DNA from: Williamsia sp. CHRR-6
Lineage (GTDB): Bacteria; Actinomycetota; Actinomycetes; Mycobacteriales; Mycobacteriaceae
Assembly: GCF_018474015.1 (NCBI RefSeq)
Contig: NZ_JAHCSG010000004.1
Location: 186,001-250,000 of the forward strand
Length of the DNA: 64,000 nucleotides
Direction of reading: 5' to 3'
Shown here: in pieces, positions 48,507-56,599 of the stretch
Numbering within the stretch: position 1 is the first letter of the stretch
Layout of the letters: the number at the start of each line of letters is the position of its first letter
The notes under the pieces: generated by a model
Seen by the model: only the letters and a program-made list of their open reading frames with translations
What the model was told of the DNA's origin: nothing
Databases searched by the model: none
Made by a program: the position numbers and the translations under genes

Positions 48507-49574
48507 TCAGCCTGCGGCCTGCTGGGTGTAGGGCACGCGGGTCCAGCTCAGCACGTCCGTGGCGCCGATCGGGTTGACCGTCACCCGCAGGTAATCCTTG
48601 TTGTTGGACGATCCGTCGACGGTGACACGGGTGAGGTTGTCCACGCCGGCCGAGAGCCCGTAGAACGAGAGCCATTTGGATCCGGGAGCCAGTGGGTTGT
48701 CGGAGTTGTAGACGTGGCTGTCACCGTTGAACAGGTACACCGGCTTGCCGAATGCTTTCGACTCCGTCGCCAGCGCCTGCACCAGCGGCGCGAACGCACC
48801 CGCGTCGTTCTGGGTGACGTTGACGGTGGGGTCGAACATGTCGGCCTGCAGGTAGAACGCCACCGCACGCTGACCGGTCTTGCTCGCCACAGCAAAGGTG
48901 TTGCGCACCTGGGTGATCGCCGCGTCGATCCGTTGCTTCTCGTCGGCGATCTGCTCGGGGGTCGCAGCGGTCTTCCCGATCCCGGTCCAGGGCTGCAGGT
49001 CGTCGTTGCTGCCCACCACGTGCAGCGTTGCCATCCCGACCCGCGCGCGCGTCAGGGACACGTTCTCGGGTACCCCGATCGCCGCCTGACTGGCCACACG
49101 GATCGATTGCCGGCCCAACGTGCGTCCGGGCCGGTCAAAAAACACCGAGCGGACCTTCGCCAACCGTTCCAACGGGTTGAACGCACCGTTGTTCGCGCGG
49201 TGGCAGTCGGTCCACTCGTTGTCGCCGGGGGTGTAGATCAGTGGCTTGGTGAAGGTGTCGAACCCTGTGCGGATGAAGGAGAAGTAGTCGTCGGAGCACT
49301 GCGACGAGCCGTTCTTGATGTCGCCGAGGTGGAAGGTGAGCGACACCGCAGGATCGGCGTTGATCTGGGCGATCCACTTGTCGAACACGTCGATCTGCGC
49401 CTGGCCGTAGGGCACGTCGCCGATAACGGCGTAGGTGTAGCTGCTGCCGGCACCGGAGCTGCCGAAGTCGATGCCGCCGAGGATCGGATCGGCAGAAGCA
49501 GGCGCGGCCGCCACCCCCAATCCGACCAGCGCGCAGGAGGTGATCACCGAGAGTCGTCTGAACACAGATGTCAT
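48507..49574 (-). CDS. Secreted metallophosphoesterase
   Basis: A 355-residue exported calcineurin-like phosphoesterase. The signal peptide is about 1-28 (cleaved near PASADPIL). Motifs: YAVIGDVPYGQ (a variant of GDxH), FHLGDIKNG, TPGDNEWTDC (GDNE), and the C-terminal VYLFNGDSHVYN supplying the last metal His. The GDxH motif reads GDVP, so the first His is missing. The substrate is unknown. ATG 49574 opens the signal peptide; a longer frame is rejected. The upstream region carries repeat units (49611-49700). Confidence 0.85.
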   Translation of the reverse strand: MTSVFRRLSVITSCALVGLGVAAAPASADPILGGIDFGSSGAGSSYTYAVIGDVPYGQAQIDVFDKWIAQINADPAVSLTFHLGDIKNGSSQCSDDYFSFIRTGFDTFTKPLIYTPGDNEWTDCHRANNGAFNPLERLAKVRSVFFDRPGRTLGRQSIRVASQAAIGVPENVSLTRARVGMATLHVVGSNDDLQPWTGIGKTAATPEQIADEKQRIDAAITQVRNTFAVASKTGQRAVAFYLQADMFDPTVNVTQNDAGAFAPLVQALATESKAFGKPVYLFNGDSHVYNSDNPLAPGSKWLSFYGLSAGVDNLTRVTVDGSSNNKDYLRVTVNPIGATDVLSWTRVPYTQQAAG

Positions 49575-49610
49575 CGGACCACCGTGTCCAGGCCAGGTGA
49601 ACAGCATCTT

Positions 49611-49700
49611 CTCGACGGGTTACCACCCGGTGGCGCACTCCTGTCGGGTCACCCTGCAACCCGTCGAGTGGGCGGTAAACCCCGTCGAGTGGGCGGTAAC
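49611..49700. repeat. GTCGAGTGGGCGG repeat units with an inverted partner
   Basis: Two units GTCGAGTGGGCGGTAA lie at 49663-49700, abutting the stop of the DUF1801 gene. A further inverted half-unit, CTCGACGGGTT (49611-49621), is an exact inverted repeat of AACCCGTCGAG (49658-49668). The units match the 1.3-kb array but run opposite to the gene that ends here. Confidence 0.85.
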
Positions 49701-50062
49701 TACCGACCGCCGCTCTCGATCTCTGCCATCCGAGTACGCACCAACTGCGCGATCACATCAGTGTCCACGGGTTCGTCCAGCGGCAGATGTACTGCGCCAG
49801 AGGTGGTTCGGAATCGTTGCAGCACCTGCGGCAGGGTAGCGATCACCCCGCCACTGCACGGATAGAACCCATCATGCTTCTTGGCCGCGGCGTATGCGGC
49901 CAGATGCTTTGTATGCCAACGGAACCCGGGCATCGCATAGAGCATGTCCTCGACAGCGTCCGGGGCGGTGGCGACGATGGCGGCCCGGATCGTCTCCATT
50001 CGCTCACGGCGGGACGGGTCCAGAGCCGCCAGATACGTCTCGATACGTTCGGCTGTACTCAT
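49700..50062 (-). CDS. DUF1801-family protein
   Basis: A 120-residue protein like the YdhG/DUF1801 family. Its sequence includes IETYLAALDPSRRERMETIRA, EDMLYAMPGFRW, LAAYAAAKKHDGFYPCS and RFRTTSGAVHLPLDEPVDTDV. This fold is structurally related to the frataxin/CyaY-like YdhG group; the role is unknown. It is the last gene of the feoB-led operon: its ATG overlaps the stop of the preceding gene (ATGA). Its TAG stop falls at the edge of a repeat unit. Confidence 0.82.
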   Translation of the reverse strand: MSTAERIETYLAALDPSRRERMETIRAAIVATAPDAVEDMLYAMPGFRWHTKHLAAYAAAKKHDGFYPCSGGVIATLPQVLQRFRTTSGAVHLPLDEPVDTDVIAQLVRTRMAEIESGGR

Positions 50063-50814
50063 GAGCCACGGTGTTCGATCAGCCACCGCGTCCCCTCATC
50101 TGCGGCCTGTCGCAACGCTTTTCGCTCACCGACGTAGTCGGCGGCCGCACCCACCACGGGCAGTTTGCTGAACACCTTCGACACCCGGCCCGGACTGGGT
50201 CGCTGTGCCAGTTCGCTGCTGATGCTGCGCAACACCTTGGCGGCCTTCCACATTCGTCGGGCCACCTCTCGCGCCGAGCGCGGCACGCGACGGTCCTCGT
50301 CGGTGATCGGTTCCTCATCCCGATCGGGCTTGACAGCCACCACGATCGGTGAATCGCCCGGTTTCACCAGCGAGACCTCGGGCTCTGATTCGGCCAAAAG
50401 CGTTGCTGAATGCAGATTCCGATTGCACAACACTGCGGCCAGCAGGTCGGTCTGGGTGTGGCGGTCATCGACGCCATAGGCCTGGGCCACCGCACACAAC
50501 ACGAACGCCTGCTGGGTGAACCCCAGCAGGTCTTGGACCGGCAGCCGGTCGGCCACGGCACCGAACACGCCGGGATAGGCCACGATCACCGTGGTCACCG
50601 CGCCCATACGGTCCACCCACCAGTCGGCTCTGGCGGCCTCATCGGCGCTCTGCCACGCCGGTGAACCCGGCGCACCGATCGCGCTGCCCACGATGGCCAG
50701 CCGGCCGGCCGCCAGCGGGCCGTCGTCGTGGGCCAATGCGGCCAGCACCGGGGCCGCCAATCCGGTCACCCGATGCAGCGCGCGGGCTACCCGCAGGTCG
50801 TCGAGACGGGGCAT
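50059..50814 (-). CDS. Uncharacterised protein in the feoB operon (possibly EcsC-like)
   Basis: A 251-residue protein, mostly helical, Ala-rich, without signal peptide. It starts MPRLDDLRVARALHRVTGLAAPVL. A mid-region has DRLPVQDLLGFTQQAFVLCAVAQAYGVDDRHTQTDLLAAVL, a charged segment follows (DRDEEPITDEDRRVPRS), and a C-terminal SKLPVVGAAADYVGERKALR resembles the glycine-containing end of EcsC-family proteins. That likeness is weak and the function is unknown. It lies 10 bp after the NifU-like gene and overlaps the DUF1801 gene. Confidence 0.7.
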   Translation of the reverse strand: MPRLDDLRVARALHRVTGLAAPVLAALAHDDGPLAAGRLAIVGSAIGAPGSPAWQSADEAARADWWVDRMGAVTTVIVAYPGVFGAVADRLPVQDLLGFTQQAFVLCAVAQAYGVDDRHTQTDLLAAVLCNRNLHSATLLAESEPEVSLVKPGDSPIVVAVKPDRDEEPITDEDRRVPRSAREVARRMWKAAKVLRSISSELAQRPSPGRVSKVFSKLPVVGAAADYVGERKALRQAADEGTRWLIEHRGS

Positions 50815-50824
50815 AGATGGGTCC

Positions 50825-51406
50825 TCAATGGTTGACCGGCATGATGCCCAACAGCTTACGTCCCGCGCCCATCGCCGGCGGCGCAGCAGTGCGCACCGCG
50901 CGCAAAGCCGGAAAGCGTTCGCGGACAGCACTTTCAAACCTGTCGGTCAAGGTCACCTCGGACGCCGGGCAGTGCGCACAGGCGCCCTGCAGTTCCAGGG
51001 TGATCACCCGATCGGCGATGTCGAGCACCCTCAGACCACCGCCATGCGAGGCGATGAACCGACCGACGTCACCGGCCAGCACCTCGTCCACCGCGGCGCG
51101 CAACACGTCGTCTGGGGTGCCGACGGTCACCGGCGACCACTCGTCGGGCTGGGCCAACGCGTGCTGCAAGACAGTACGTACCCGAGCGCCCTCGATGCGC
51201 CATGACCTGTTGGGACCCAACGTGGTTCGTAACGCCACCGGCTCCATCACCAGCGCCGCCAGCACCCCCTCGTCGAGGAGCTGCTGCACTGCCGCTGGAG
51301 CCGACCCGACCGGGCCGACAAAACCCACGGTGCCCGCGGGCATCACCCAGCGCAGGTCGGTGGAGTCGTCCACGGCCTCTGGATGAATGGCCACGATGTC
51401 GGTCAT
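50825..51406 (-). CDS. NifU-like (C-terminal domain) protein
   Basis: A 193-residue protein. The N-terminal part (about 1-110) is a Nfu-N-like or scaffold segment (DLRWVMPAGTVGFVGPVGS, EGVLAALVMEPVALRTTL). The C-terminal NifU domain (about 115-185) shows VDEVLAGDVGRFIASHGGGLRVLDI and the cluster-binding GACAHCPAS (CxxC). NifU/NfuA proteins carry Fe-S clusters to target enzymes. It begins two bases after the feoB stop, coupling iron uptake with Fe-S cluster handling. Confidence 0.85.
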   Translation of the reverse strand: MTDIVAIHPEAVDDSTDLRWVMPAGTVGFVGPVGSAPAAVQQLLDEGVLAALVMEPVALRTTLGPNRSWRIEGARVRTVLQHALAQPDEWSPVTVGTPDDVLRAAVDEVLAGDVGRFIASHGGGLRVLDIADRVITLELQGACAHCPASEVTLTDRFESAVRERFPALRAVRTAAPPAMGAGRKLLGIMPVNH

Positions 51407-51408
51407 GG

Positions 51409-53352
51409 TCAGGTGACCGCCGAGACCACGGTGTAGGCCAGAAACGACATGATCCAGGCGAGGGCGAACATGTAGCCGAAGGCGATCACCGGCCACCGCC
51501 AGGTGCCCGACTCGCGGCGCATCACGCCGATGGTCGACATGCATTGCAGGGCGTAGAGGAAGAACACCATCAGTGCAGCCACCACCGGAGCGCTGAACAG
51601 CTTCTCGCCCTTACGATCTCCGCTGGAGACCGTCATCTTCTCCAGTGCGTTCTTGGGGTCGTCGGGGTTCTCGGCCGCAGCCACCTGACCCAGTGTGGCC
51701 ACAAACGTCTCGCGCGCCGACAACGATGCCAACACCCCGATGTTGATGCGCCAGTCGAAACCCTGCGGCTCGAAGACCGGCGAGATGAACTTGCCCACCG
51801 AGGCGGCGAAGCTGTGGTCGATGACGTAGGCAGAGGTGGCTGCGTCGTCAGCGGGATCGATGCCTGCCTTCGCGAAGTCGGCATCGGAGCGGAACGGGAC
51901 GTTGAGCAGCACCCACAGGATGGCGGTGGTGGCCATGATGATGACCGCCACCTTGCGCACGAACCCGCGGCAGGCGTCCCACACCGACAGCGCCATCGAC
52001 CGCATCGAGGGCAACCGGTACGGCGGCATCTCCATGTAGAAGGGCAGCAGAGGGCCGGTGCCACGTCCCAATCGCGAGAACAGTGCCGCGGTCAGCATGG
52101 CCGACACCGCGCCACCGATGTACAGACAGAACATCACCAGACCCTGAGCCCCAACGGGTCCCACGCGACTCGACGAGTCGACCAGCAGGCCCGTGAGCAG
52201 GATGTACACCGGCAACCGTGCCGAGCAGGTCATCAGCGGAGCGGCCATCATGGTGGCCAACCGGTCGCGAGTGGACGGCAGCGTTCGCGTGGCCATGATG
52301 CCGGGGATGGCGCACGCCAGCGACGACAGCAACGCCACGAACGCGCGACCCTCCAGACCGACGGTCGACATCAACTTGTCCATCAGGAACGCCGCGCGCG
52401 CCATGTAGCCCACGCCCTCGAGCAGCGCGATGAGGATGAACAGCAGCGCGATCTGGGGCAGGAACACCAGCACCCCGCCGACACCGCCGATGAGTGCGTC
52501 GGCGATGAAGCTGGCCAGCCATGGCGGGCCGACATGATCGTTGACCAGTCCGGACAGGTAGGCGAAGAACTCTTCGACGTATCCCTGCAGCGGGGCGGCG
52601 ACGGTGAAGATCACCTGGAAGAACGCAAACATGGTGGCGAAGAAGAACAGCGACCCCCACACCGGGTGCAGCAGCACCGCGTCGATTCGCCTCGTGCGCG
52701 AATCCATTTGTGGCAGAACATACTTCGATGCGCGCAGTACCGATTCGATCCAGGTGGTCACCTCCTCGGCTGCGGTCGGCGGGGCCACCGGTGGGGCCGG
52801 CCACTCGTCGGGCCGAGCCATCAGCTCACGCAGCTCGGCGAGTTGTTGGCGTCGGCCGCTGGTGACGGTGACCACCGGGGCGCCCACCGCTCGCGCAAAC
52901 GCCTCGACGTCGATCGATCCCTGTCGTCGGGTCAGTTCGTCGGAGAACGTGAGCACCACGCACACCGGCACACCGGTGCCCTGAACCTGGGCCAGCATGC
53001 CCAGCGAACGCCGCAATGTGGTGGCGTCGAGGGTGACCAACAATCCATCGGGGGTGTCGATGTCGGTATGGGCGGGGTCGAGGACGTCGGCGACGATCTG
53101 CTCATCGGGACTGATGGCGTCGAGGCTGTAGGTGCCCGGGAGGTCTTCGACGATGATCTCGGAGTCGCCCACACGGGTGCGGCCCTCGTAGCGCGCCACG
53201 GTGACGCCGGGATAGTTGCCAGTTTTGGCTCGCAGCCCTGTCAGCGCGTTGAACAGGGTCGTCTTGCCCGAGTTGGGGCTGCCGACCAGGGCCAGCCGAA
53301 TGTCGGCAGCGAGGGTGGCGGTGCCCCCGTCGCCGTGCGGTCCACAACTCAT
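51409..53352 (-). CDS. feoB: Ferrous iron transporter FeoB
   Basis: A 647-residue iron transporter. The N-terminal GTPase (1-170) has P-loop GSPNSGKTTLFNAL (24-37), G2 GNYPGVTV and G3 DLPGTYSLD (70-78). A helical GDI-like spacer follows, then two Gate domains with polytopic helices (YMARAAFLMDKLMS, MEMPPYRLPSM, and LSARETFVATLGQ). It imports Fe(II). ATG 53352 is preceded by AGGAGCA; the 64 in-frame residues upstream are leader. It is first in an operon with the NifU-like, EcsC-like and DUF1801 genes. feoA is on the other strand at 47 kb. Confidence 0.95.
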   Translation of the reverse strand: MSCGPHGDGGTATLAADIRLALVGSPNSGKTTLFNALTGLRAKTGNYPGVTVARYEGRTRVGDSEIIVEDLPGTYSLDAISPDEQIVADVLDPAHTDIDTPDGLLVTLDATTLRRSLGMLAQVQGTGVPVCVVLTFSDELTRRQGSIDVEAFARAVGAPVVTVTSGRRQQLAELRELMARPDEWPAPPVAPPTAAEEVTTWIESVLRASKYVLPQMDSRTRRIDAVLLHPVWGSLFFFATMFAFFQVIFTVAAPLQGYVEEFFAYLSGLVNDHVGPPWLASFIADALIGGVGGVLVFLPQIALLFILIALLEGVGYMARAAFLMDKLMSTVGLEGRAFVALLSSLACAIPGIMATRTLPSTRDRLATMMAAPLMTCSARLPVYILLTGLLVDSSSRVGPVGAQGLVMFCLYIGGAVSAMLTAALFSRLGRGTGPLLPFYMEMPPYRLPSMRSMALSVWDACRGFVRKVAVIIMATTAILWVLLNVPFRSDADFAKAGIDPADDAATSAYVIDHSFAASVGKFISPVFEPQGFDWRINIGVLASLSARETFVATLGQVAAAENPDDPKNALEKMTVSSGDRKGEKLFSAPVVAALMVFFLYALQCMSTIGVMRRESGTWRWPVIAFGYMFALAWIMSFLAYTVVSAVT

Positions 53353-53399
53353 CGAGTGCTGCTCCTGGTCGGGTGTCGGACACGGACGTTTGTCCGTGG

Positions 53400-53418
53400 T
53401 CAGGTAAGGCTGCCCTGA
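53400..53418. promoter_or_regulatory. DtxR/IdeR-type iron box upstream of feoB
   Basis: TCAGGTAAGGCTGCCCTGA matches the 19-bp consensus (TTAGGTTAGGCTAACCTAA) at about 14 positions, including AGGT, AGGCT and CCT. It lies 48-66 bp upstream of the feoB start. Repression by an iron-loaded DtxR/IdeR-type regulator when iron is sufficient is expected. Confidence 0.7.
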
Positions 53419-53806
53419 CCACATCGAGAGTAGACCCAACCGAGCCCACGGTGTCAATCGCGATGGCTGAGCCCTCGAGTGGGTGGAACAGCGACGTCGA
53501 GAGGGTGCGCAGTGCAGTAGACCCGCCCCGGATGCTTTCGCCACTTGGCTTCAGGTGCGCACACGCGTCCTTTTTGCACTTTGCCATCCGTGAATGTCAT
53601 TGTTTATCTCTATTCATGCAGCTGAGAACCTCTACTAGGGCCTCCTAGCAACACTGCCACTTGACAATGGCACTTTGGCTGATGCAGCCTCCTCTGCACC
53701 AACGCACAGACCTACCGGCGAGTAACTGTGACATCTCACATGTCGGCTGCGTTGTCATCGAGGCGCCTGGTCCACGTCGCCTCCGTCCCTCGACAGTTGG
53801 AGAATC
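53419..53806. other. Intergenic region between feoB and the CocE hydrolase
   Basis: 388 bp without a convincing gene. A degenerate member of the GTCGAGTGGG repeat family is at 53473-53507. A lower-GC segment (53560-53660) contains CTAGG/CCTAG inverted arms around 53635-53650, with an AT-rich stretch near 53605 that could hold the hydrolase promoter. Confidence 0.5.
53473..53507 (+). repeat. Degenerate repeat-family member
   Basis: CCTCGAGTGGGTGGAACAGC is followed by GACGTCGAGAGGGTG. It closely matches the two leading units at 56461-56495 (TCGAGTGGGTGGACCAGCG, then CCGTCGAGTGGGAGG), so both sites derive from one ancestral sequence. Confidence 0.6.
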
Positions 53807-55870
53807 ATGGCCTGGAAACGGCTACAACGAGCAACTGCGATCGCGGTCAGCGCTACGTGCCTGTCCGTCGCAGCGATGTCATCGAGCCCAAGTGGCCCCG
53901 CCTCTGCCGCGCCATGGACTCCGGGTCCTGGTGTCTCCGGCATGATCAACCCCGCCTGGACAGCCGCCCACGACGGACCCGCAAAGTATCCGCGCATCGC
54001 CACCCAATGGGACGTCCCGATCCGAATGTCGGACGGTGTGGTCCTGCGTGCGAACGTTTATCGGCCTGCCGATGCTGCTGGGCGGCCGATCAACACCCCG
54101 ATGCCCGCATTGCTGAACCTGACCCCCTACACGAAACTCGCCAGCGCACTGTTGGACCTCGCTCTCAACGTTCCAGTGTTGTCACAGGCAGTCATCAACC
54201 TTCTCAATGCGATCAACTTCGCCGGCACTCCCATCTCCGGAATCGACGATCTTCGCAACGTGATCACCAACGGTGCGGCCTCTGTGTTCACCACCGACCA
54301 GAAGCTCATCCGCAACGGCTACACGCAGATCGTCGTCGATGTCCGCGGCACCGGCTATTCCCAAGGAACGTGGGACGTCCTCGCCGACCGCGAACAACAG
54401 GACACGATCGAAGTCCTCGATTGGATTCGTGGACAGAAGTGGGCGAACGGGCGGATGGGCATGTTCGGCGCCTCCTACTCTGCAATCAATCAGCTGCAGG
54501 CCGCATCCCGGAATCCGCGGGGCCTACAGGCTTTGTTTCCCGTGGTGCCAGGCGGCGACATCGCCCGCGACATCGTCATCCCGGGCGGTGGTATCGGGCT
54601 GGGCTTCCTGACGCCATGGCTGGCGGGCGTGAACGCTGCAAAATTCGTCCCCGACCTTCGATCGCTCCTGACCGGCACCTTTGACTGGAAGTGGTTGAAG
54701 AGTCGAATCGAGAACCCGGCAGTGTTCGTACCGGAGCTCGTCAGCGCCCTGCTGGCGCCAAACCTGTCCCAGATGACACCGACAACCCGACGACTCTTCG
54801 ACGACACATCGCGGCTGCGGGCCGCATACCGCACCCCGCTGGATCGCATCACGGCCGCAACCTTCGCGATCGGTGGCTGGCACGATCTGTTCACGAACAC
54901 CGAATGGCGACTGCCCGGGGCCCTCACCAGCCTTCCCAGCACCAAGAAGAAGCTGATCATGGGCGACATCCACCACGCCACGGTGACCAGCGACATGGGC
55001 CGCAAGAAGGGGCAGCCGACTCGTCCGGATGTCCTGCAGATGGCTTGGTTCGACAAGTGGCTCAAGGATGTGGACAACGGGATCGAGAAGTACTCACCGG
55101 TGACGGTTCACCGAACGGGTGGCGGCTGGGCCCTCAGCCCGACCTTCCCAGAACCCGGGCAGCGCTATCAGCGTCTCTATCTTTCCGGGCGCCGGTCGGG
55201 CACTGCACCGAAAGCACTCAGCGACAACACTCTTCAGCTGACTCCGCCCACCGCTCCGGCCAGACGAACCATCGCACCAGGTCTCACCACCCTGTGCACC
55301 GACGACACCGGGCAAGCTGCGGCGGGCATCCTCATCTTCCCTGGCTGTACCGATGACAACCGCGTTGGAGAACTCAACGCGCTGACATTCACCTCGGCAC
55401 CGGTGACAACGACCACCGTCGTGTCAGGTCCGATGAATGTTCATCTGAACACCACTCAGGACGCGCGTGATGCGTACTGGAGTGTCACCGTGACCGATGT
55501 TGCCCCGGACGGCCGATCTGATCTCATCAGCTCGGGTCAGCTCACCACCTCGCTCAGACAGATCGATCCGTCACTGAGCACGCGCGCTCCCAATGGCGAT
55601 TACACCGACCCGCAGTACCGACTCAATCTCTTCGAGCGGCAACTCGTTCGGCCGGGCCAAGCCGTGCAGCTCGACATCGGTACGCACGCGGTCAGTGCGT
55701 TGCTCAAGCCGGGGCATCGCCTGCGGGTCAACGTCTACGCCCTCAACCTGATCAAGGCCATGACGGTAGGACCTGTCACTGCCACCACGTTGCTACGCCC
55801 CCAGCATGTCTTGATCGACCCGCGGCAGCCCAGCTATCTCGTGGTGCCCTCGAACACGGCGCTGCGCTGA
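53807..55870 (+). CDS. Secreted CocE/NonD-family serine hydrolase (X-Pro dipeptidyl peptidase-like)
   Basis: A 687-residue exported alpha/beta hydrolase. Signal peptide about 1-35, cleaved near PASAAPW. The catalytic domain has IRMSDGVVLRANVYRPAD, the oxyanion-region VVDVRGTGYSQGTWD and nucleophile Ser 223 in MGMFGASYSAINQL. The acid and His are expected near GGWHDLFTNTEW and GDIHHATVTS. A C-terminal jelly-roll domain (about 430-687) matches X-Pro dipeptidyl peptidase/cocaine esterase (ISSGQLTTSLRQ, HRLRVNVYALN). It probably cleaves esters or peptides outside the cell. ATG 53807. Confidence 0.88.
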   Translation: MAWKRLQRATAIAVSATCLSVAAMSSSPSGPASAAPWTPGPGVSGMINPAWTAAHDGPAKYPRIATQWDVPIRMSDGVVLRANVYRPADAAGRPINTPMPALLNLTPYTKLASALLDLALNVPVLSQAVINLLNAINFAGTPISGIDDLRNVITNGAASVFTTDQKLIRNGYTQIVVDVRGTGYSQGTWDVLADREQQDTIEVLDWIRGQKWANGRMGMFGASYSAINQLQAASRNPRGLQALFPVVPGGDIARDIVIPGGGIGLGFLTPWLAGVNAAKFVPDLRSLLTGTFDWKWLKSRIENPAVFVPELVSALLAPNLSQMTPTTRRLFDDTSRLRAAYRTPLDRITAATFAIGGWHDLFTNTEWRLPGALTSLPSTKKKLIMGDIHHATVTSDMGRKKGQPTRPDVLQMAWFDKWLKDVDNGIEKYSPVTVHRTGGGWALSPTFPEPGQRYQRLYLSGRRSGTAPKALSDNTLQLTPPTAPARRTIAPGLTTLCTDDTGQAAAGILIFPGCTDDNRVGELNALTFTSAPVTTTTVVSGPMNVHLNTTQDARDAYWSVTVTDVAPDGRSDLISSGQLTTSLRQIDPSLSTRAPNGDYTDPQYRLNLFERQLVRPGQAVQLDIGTHAVSALLKPGHRLRVNVYALNLIKAMTVGPVTATTLLRPQHVLIDPRQPSYLVVPSNTALR

Positions 55871-55900
55871 GGACACCGACGCGGCGAAAGGGATGGACCG

Positions 55901-56071
55901 ATGAACCTGTATTGGATGCTCGCGACAATCGTCTTGCACTGGCTGGCAGCGGGGTGGGTGACGGCGTTGTTCATCGGGCGCACAGTGGATCTGGCTGAGA
56001 CAGAGGAGCCCGACCCAGATTCCGAAGACACGGTCAGGTGCTTCTTCTGCGGTTCCGGAGACGCGGGGTGA
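55901..56071 (+). CDS. 56-residue membrane protein with a CFFC motif
   Basis: A small ORF 30 bp after the hydrolase, preceded by AAAGGGA. It encodes MNLYWMLATIVLHWLAAGWV, one transmembrane helix, then an acidic tail (ETEEPDPDSED) and CFFCGSG. Its TGA overlaps the next start as GTGA, the spacing of a real translated pair. I do not recognise the family. The CxxC could bind metal or be redox-active. Confidence 0.6.
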   Translation: MNLYWMLATIVLHWLAAGWVTALFIGRTVDLAETEEPDPDSEDTVRCFFCGSGDAG

Positions 56072-56334
56072 CCCACCCCTGGGCACTGACGGTGGTTCCC
56101 GACGACGATCATGCAGATCCGGTGATCGTCACAGGAACTGCGACTGCGGTGGCCGTGGCGACTGCCACGGCCGCCGCAACCATCCTCGAGGTCCTCGACC
56201 AGCGAAAGATCGGCACCCGTTGGGCGCTCGTCTCTTTGACGATCGGGGCTCGCAATGCCCTACTGGCCCTCGAGTTGCAGCAAGGCCCAACCCTTACGAC
56301 GCTCACGACGGTGTTGACGAGCGCCATTCGGTGA
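56068..56334 (+). CDS. 88-residue protein coupled to the small membrane protein
   Basis: It starts at GTG 56068, overlapping the previous TGA. The sequence has VVPDDDHADPVIVTGTATAV, then an Ala/Thr/Val-rich stretch (AVATATAAATILEVLDQRKIG) and a C-terminal TRWALVSLTIGARNALLALE. The Ala/Thr stretch may be a short helix. Function unknown. Coding status rests on the GTGA overlap and the good upstream gene. Confidence 0.5.
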   Translation: MTHPWALTVVPDDDHADPVIVTGTATAVAVATATAAATILEVLDQRKIGTRWALVSLTIGARNALLALELQQGPTLTTLTTVLTSAIR

Positions 56335-56458
56335 CCGATCTACGACCGGCGTCACCCTCTCCGACGGAGTCGGCGTCCAACTCGTAGCCTGCCGTGCGCG
56401 CAGATTCAGGGCTGACGATCAGCTCGATGCGTGTTTGAGAACTGAACAATGCAGCGTC

Positions 56459-56562
56459 ATGTCGAGTGGGTGGACCAGCGCCGTCGAGTGGGAGGCGCTT
56501 TTTCCGCCCACTCGACGGGGTTTTCCGCCCACTCGACGGGGTTTTCCGCCCACTCGACGGGG
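56459..56562. repeat. Mixed-orientation GTCGAGTGGGCGG repeat cluster forming a large hairpin
   Basis: Two plus-strand units (56461 and 56483) are followed by three minus-orientation units (CCGCCCACTCGACGGGG spaced by TTTT). GTCGAGTGGGAGG (56483-56495) and CCGCCCACTCGAC (56504-56516) form a 13-bp stem with one mismatch and an 8-nt loop. It lies upstream of the glyoxalase-fold gene; a frame through it is not coding. Confidence 0.85.
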
Positions 56563-56599
56563 TACACGCACCCGGCGCGATCTCGGCTGTTTTCACGAG

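Noticed and set aside
53661-53945. Small plus-strand frame before the CocE hydrolase
   Set aside because: It overlaps the signal-peptide coding start in another frame and shows no recognisable domain or start signal.
56435-56599. N-terminal extension of the VOC protein through repeat DNA
   Set aside because: The extension is encoded by the GTCGAGTGGGCGG repeats; the VOC fold starts at ATG 56600.
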